Positions 61,134 to 64,000 of a stretch of DNA of 64,000 bases are shown piece after piece; position 1 is the stretch's first letter; each line of letters begins with the position of its first letter. The position numbers and the translations under genes were made by a program. Origin of the DNA: Halichondria panicea (Eukaryota; Porifera; Demospongiae; Suberitida; Halichondriidae); contig NC_087378.1 in the NCBI RefSeq assembly GCF_963675165.1, positions 186,001 through 250,000 of the forward strand, written 5' to 3'. The notes under the pieces were generated by a model, which did not search any database, was not told the origin of the DNA, and saw nothing but the letters and a program-made list of their open reading frames with translations.

Positions 61134-63301
61134 GTTTTGAGAAATCTATAGTTCCCAGGCATTACCCAGACCACACCCACACACACGTACAGTGCTGCGT
61201 TCCCTGACCAGCTGGACAAGATCTTGCCTGCTGATGGCTCCAAAACTGTTGGAGAACTTTTTGTGAGAGTCTTAAAAGAAATGGACAAACTTCAAAACTT
61301 TCAGATATACTGTGAGGGTTCTCGAGTGCCCCTAGAGTTAAGTGTGGACACGTCCGTGCTGGTGGGACAGAGGGTCATTGTCAAGTACCTACCAGGACCT
61401 TGTAAGTGGGTGTGGGGTGGTCGTTTGGTAATGGTTGACGTTTACTCAGTCGTGTGTACGTGCTTGTGAGATCTAATGTTTGTGCTATGTGATGTCACTG
61501 TGTGTGATGTGTGTGCTTTGTGATGTGTGCGCTAGCTATGTGATGTGTGTGTTTGTCACTGCGTGTGTGCATATGCTTGATGATTGCGTGTTTATGGTTG
61601 GGATATCCTGGTAGCATTGATGAACATGTTTGTACTTTGTCACAAATAGATTATCTCTGTCCATGGGACATTCTAGACTTTGGTCTGCTACTTTGTAGAT
61701 TCTTATATATGGCAGTGAATTGATGTGTAAAGGCATCCTAGGAATCTACCCTTGAAGTGATTCATAATGTCGTGCTGTTTGGCATTAGAGAACTAGTTGC
61801 CTACAATGTGTTGTGCATGTACAGTTTCTACTGTGGCTTTTATTGGGGCAATCCTTCCTCTGCAGGCACGTTCCAACCCCCCCTTGTCATCAAGCCCACT
61901 CTGGAGGCTAGCAGCTCTAAGAACGACTTAGAAGGCATGGATGGTAAGTCAACCAACTGCTAGTAATACACCTCTATAGCTTGTCTATGAAATCATCAAC
62001 CCAAGTTGTGTACTTGCACGTTGTATTGCGTTAATTAACTATCCTTTCTCTGGTCTCCCCATCACACAACAGATCTCTTCTCAAAGATAGCCCAGCTTCA
62101 GTCAGACACACTATCAGATCAACGCACGTCGCCCACCCCCCACACGACCCCTGAACCCGGCGGACATAGCCCGCTCTCTTCAGGGAATAGCTCTCGTGCC
62201 AGGTCATCAGAGGACCTCCTCGATGGCTCCCCTGGCTCAAGAAGACGAACTGCTAGTACTGGAAAACGCTCCAACGGACATGATCACAAGATGCTGACAG
62301 TGAGCAAGTCTATTGGCATGCTGCATCACGGATCGGAGCGACATCACCATAGAGACGAGCGACATCACCATAGAGACGAGAGCCATCGTGGGAGCTCGTC
62401 CAGAACACAATTCAAGCGTGTACAAAGTGGGTCTTCAATTTCAAGCTCTCAGAGGTCCATTCACGTTCCAATGAACCGCTCTGTTTCTCCACCAGCTAGT
62501 ATCGGATACGATGAGGGAAGACGTACTTCCCCTCCTCCACCCACATCCAAACCACCACCCCTTCCGAGAGAAGTTAAGAGATTGAATAGAGGCAATCAGA
62601 ATCCTCGTTGGCCGGCTAATGCCAAGACTGACTCTGTGTCTAGTGACGACTCTGATCACAGTCGCAGTGATCGGCATCGTAGCTCACGACCAGCTAACGA
62701 TTCTGACCCCAGGCATCGTCAAGCAAAATCTAACAGCACGTCTGATCATATCTACGAGAACAGGAAAGCCGACGCACCACAGTACTTCCCACAAGCACAC
62801 CCCAATCATGTCGATGGCCCAGTGTACGTGAATGGTAGTCAAGAGAGAGCAAAGTCATATGCTAGAAATAGGCCGGTTAATCTGTCCAGTCTGTCCAAGG
62901 AAAGGAACCCACGGCCGAGCATGATGCCCTCTCCCCCACGAGATGACCACCCTCTGGATAATGTGGTCAACGACGCCGCGCATTCTCAACGAAAACCTGC
63001 TCATCCGGGACAAAAGAAGCACATACAACCCACCAACTTGTCGAGTTATCCCTGGCATCAAGCGCATGCACGAAAGCAGCCTGGTGCAGGCAATCTCACG
63101 TCGTCTAGAAGAAGAAAAGACTTGACTGAAAACTCAGAACTGATTCAACGTGGGAATGACATTATTAAAAAGGACATGGACGACTTCCATTCCCATTCTG
63201 ATCTATCGTCTACGCACTCCAGTGGTAAGGCTCCTCCTCTCTCCCCCTCCACACACACACTCACGTTACCTGAAGAATCTGGATGCGAAACATTTGTTTG
63301 A
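50552..63301 (+). CDS. RGS12: RGS12-type regulator: PDZ-PTB-RGS-RBD-RBD-GoLoco
   Basis: A G-protein regulator combining GAP activity for G-alpha, Ras/Raf binding and a GDI motif. Exons: 50552-50744, 51980-53970, 55449-55479, 56109-56296, 58297-58386, 58559-58705, 59279-59446, 59670-59808, 60132-60241, 60324-60503, 60827-60903, 61193-61401, 61866-61943 and 62073-63301, all in phase, about 1609 aa. PDZ lies at about 30-115 (GSYGFILVQERPPIVGTIVP), PTB at about 235-400 (VLVLYIGAVEIP) and RGS at about 780-920 (VASFDKLLEDPMGVQCLL, CEENILFWREAQVL, YPRFKKSEIV). The two Ras-binding domains span about 1022-1174. GoLoco is at about 1200-1222 (DLFSKIAQLQSDTLSDQRT, with the essential DQR). The low-complexity tail ends ETFV, a class I PDZ ligand. 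An alternative last splice (donor 63225, acceptor about 63538) would replace that tail. RGS14 lacks PDZ and PTB, so RGS12 is the better name. Confidence 0.9.
50745..51979. other. Intron 1 of the RGS12-type gene
   Basis: It splits the PDZ domain. A short (GT)n run at about 51697-51714; nothing else recognised. Confidence 0.6.
53971..55448. other. Intron 2 of the RGS12-type gene
   Basis: 1.5 kb following the large PTB exon. I see no repeat or gene in it. Confidence 0.6.
56027..56107. repeat. (CA)n microsatellite forming the acceptor tract of RGS12 exon 4
   Basis: About 40 CA units, preceded by a C run, end in CACACAG|ATTATT at 56109. The exon begins the segment leading into the RGS domain. 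Confidence 0.95.
56297..58296. other. Intron 4 of the RGS12-type gene
   Basis: 2.0 kb inside the RGS domain. A 123-codon open frame at 57611-57982 has no coding character that I can support. Nothing else recognised. Confidence 0.55.
60069..60130. repeat. Compound (CA)n tract at the acceptor of RGS12 exon 9
   Basis: A (CA)n run at 60069-60098, a short Pro-codon-like C-rich piece, then (CA)n at 60119-60130 ending in the acceptor CACAG|ACTCTC at 60132. Confidence 0.85.
61066..61130. repeat. (CA)n microsatellite upstream of RGS12 exon 12
   Basis: About 32 CA units ending about 60 bases before the acceptor at 61192. Confidence 0.95.
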
Positions 63302-63828
63302 TTTGATCGTACGCACGTGCGTGCATGTCCATTTTTTGAAATCATTAATTTTTCTTTTTTCTACACTGACTATTCGTATCACTGGCAATTTCATACACGA
63401 TATGTTGTTTTGTTGTTTTGTACATGTATAGATCATTTCACAAGTATAGCCAATCATTCTGTACTTGGATGGACACTCACACTCCTAGCAACTGTTTTTT
63501 TTTTTTTTACCATGATTGTTTTTCTTTTATGCCTGTAGATTTAAAAAGTGATCATCCCTGGTCATGTGTTTATTGATCAGAATTATTTATACTTGTCTAA
63601 TACATGTTTCATTTTAACTCAAATTAATGTGATGACAAAGTTGAATAGGTATTATTATAAACACTGGATTATAGATGATTTGGCAAGGAGTGTTTATTTG
63701 ACTTATGAAAATAGGGAAAGGATCATCTTTATAAGAAATAGCAAACGCTCTTCATAATGATAATCATTATTCATAAGTTCTGTTAACACTCTTTACCACA
63801 TACATAATTATTACAACAACAAAAAACT
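63302..63828. other. 3' region of the RGS12-type gene and promoter of the next gene
   Basis: It must hold the RGS12 3' UTR or an alternative last exon (from about 63539, a short frame that stops near 63575) and the promoter of the gene starting at 63829. A T run lies at about 63489-63500. Confidence 0.45.
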
Positions 63829-63882
63829 ATGGCCACTTCCACAAAGGATGAAATAAAAACTCTGGAATACTCAACCCTCAAA
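63829..63882 (+). CDS. MAEA: First coding exon of a probable MAEA (CTLH E3 ligase subunit) gene
   Basis: An 18-codon exon, MATSTKDEIKTLEYSTLK, followed by a good donor GTAAGTC. In vertebrate MAEA the N-terminus contains LKVQEYPTLKVPYE, so EYSTLK at an exon end fits that protein, a RING-type subunit of the GID/CTLH ubiquitin ligase. The next exon is outside the window, so the call rests on about ten residues. Confidence 0.5.
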
Positions 63883-63920
63883 GTAAGTCTATCACATATA
63901 TTAACAGCCAGTACTGTAGA

Positions 63921-63921
<1 letters not shown>

Positions 63922-64000
<79 letters not shown>
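63922..64000. repeat. (CA)n microsatellite at the window edge
   Basis: An uninterrupted CA repeat of at least 39 units, beginning about 40 bases after the donor of the preceding exon and running off the window. Confidence 0.95.

Overview
The window is nuclear DNA of an early-branching metazoan, most probably a demosponge. It has short spliced genes, many with introns under 300 bp, and the spacers between genes are often 180-400 bp. (CA)n and (GT)n microsatellites and small inverted-repeat transposons are abundant. The gene set is animal-type: drebrin-like, whirlin-like, an RGS12-type regulator, SUPT7L and macrodomain PARPs. A gene combining a 2A-like N-terminus with a death domain also fits what is known of sponge and echinoderm immune genes. 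The sponge assignment is inference. All gene models were spliced by eye from GT/AG signals, phase and homology to families I know; no alignment or transcript was available.

Layout. 1-504 (-): 5' exons of a DDX56-type RNA helicase. 798-4479 (-): drebrin-like (DBNL), 542 aa. 4741-5401 (+): cyclophilin H (PPIH), 175 aa. 5587-7612 (-): ADP-ribosylglycohydrolase, 406 aa. 7994-16361 (+): PARP-A, a 2178-aa PARP14-type mono-ADP-ribosyltransferase. 17038-22638 (+): PARP-B, a 784-aa derivative that stays in frame. 23494-29399 (+): a death-domain gene with a 2A-like N-terminus and one apparent frameshift. 29954-39647 (+): PARP-C, a third long copy with an exon-interrupting insertion and a frameshifting deletion. 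39835-43628 (-): whirlin-like scaffold, about 777 aa. 43905-46448 (+): secreted C45-type Ntn-hydrolase, 438 aa. 46712-48907 (-): SUPT7L-like SAGA subunit, 413 aa. 49087-49410 (+): 89-aa protein of unknown function. 50552-63301 (+): RGS12-type protein, about 1609 aa, with PDZ, PTB, RGS, two RBDs and GoLoco. 63829-63882 (+): first exon of a probable MAEA gene.

How the genes relate. From about 5.6 to 39.6 kb the window is dominated by ADP-ribosylation. A predicted ADP-ribose-removing enzyme sits head to head with the first of three tandem genes for macrodomain mono-ADP-ribosyltransferases. The 2A/death-domain gene lies between the second and third copies. PARP14-type proteins and death-domain receptors act in immunity in other animals, so this block resembles an expanding innate-defence locus. 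It is littered with MITEs, a tRNA-derived SINE and duplicated segments. The outer genes are ordinary single-copy metazoan genes, mostly arranged as divergent pairs with short shared promoters and convergent pairs with closely spaced 3' ends.
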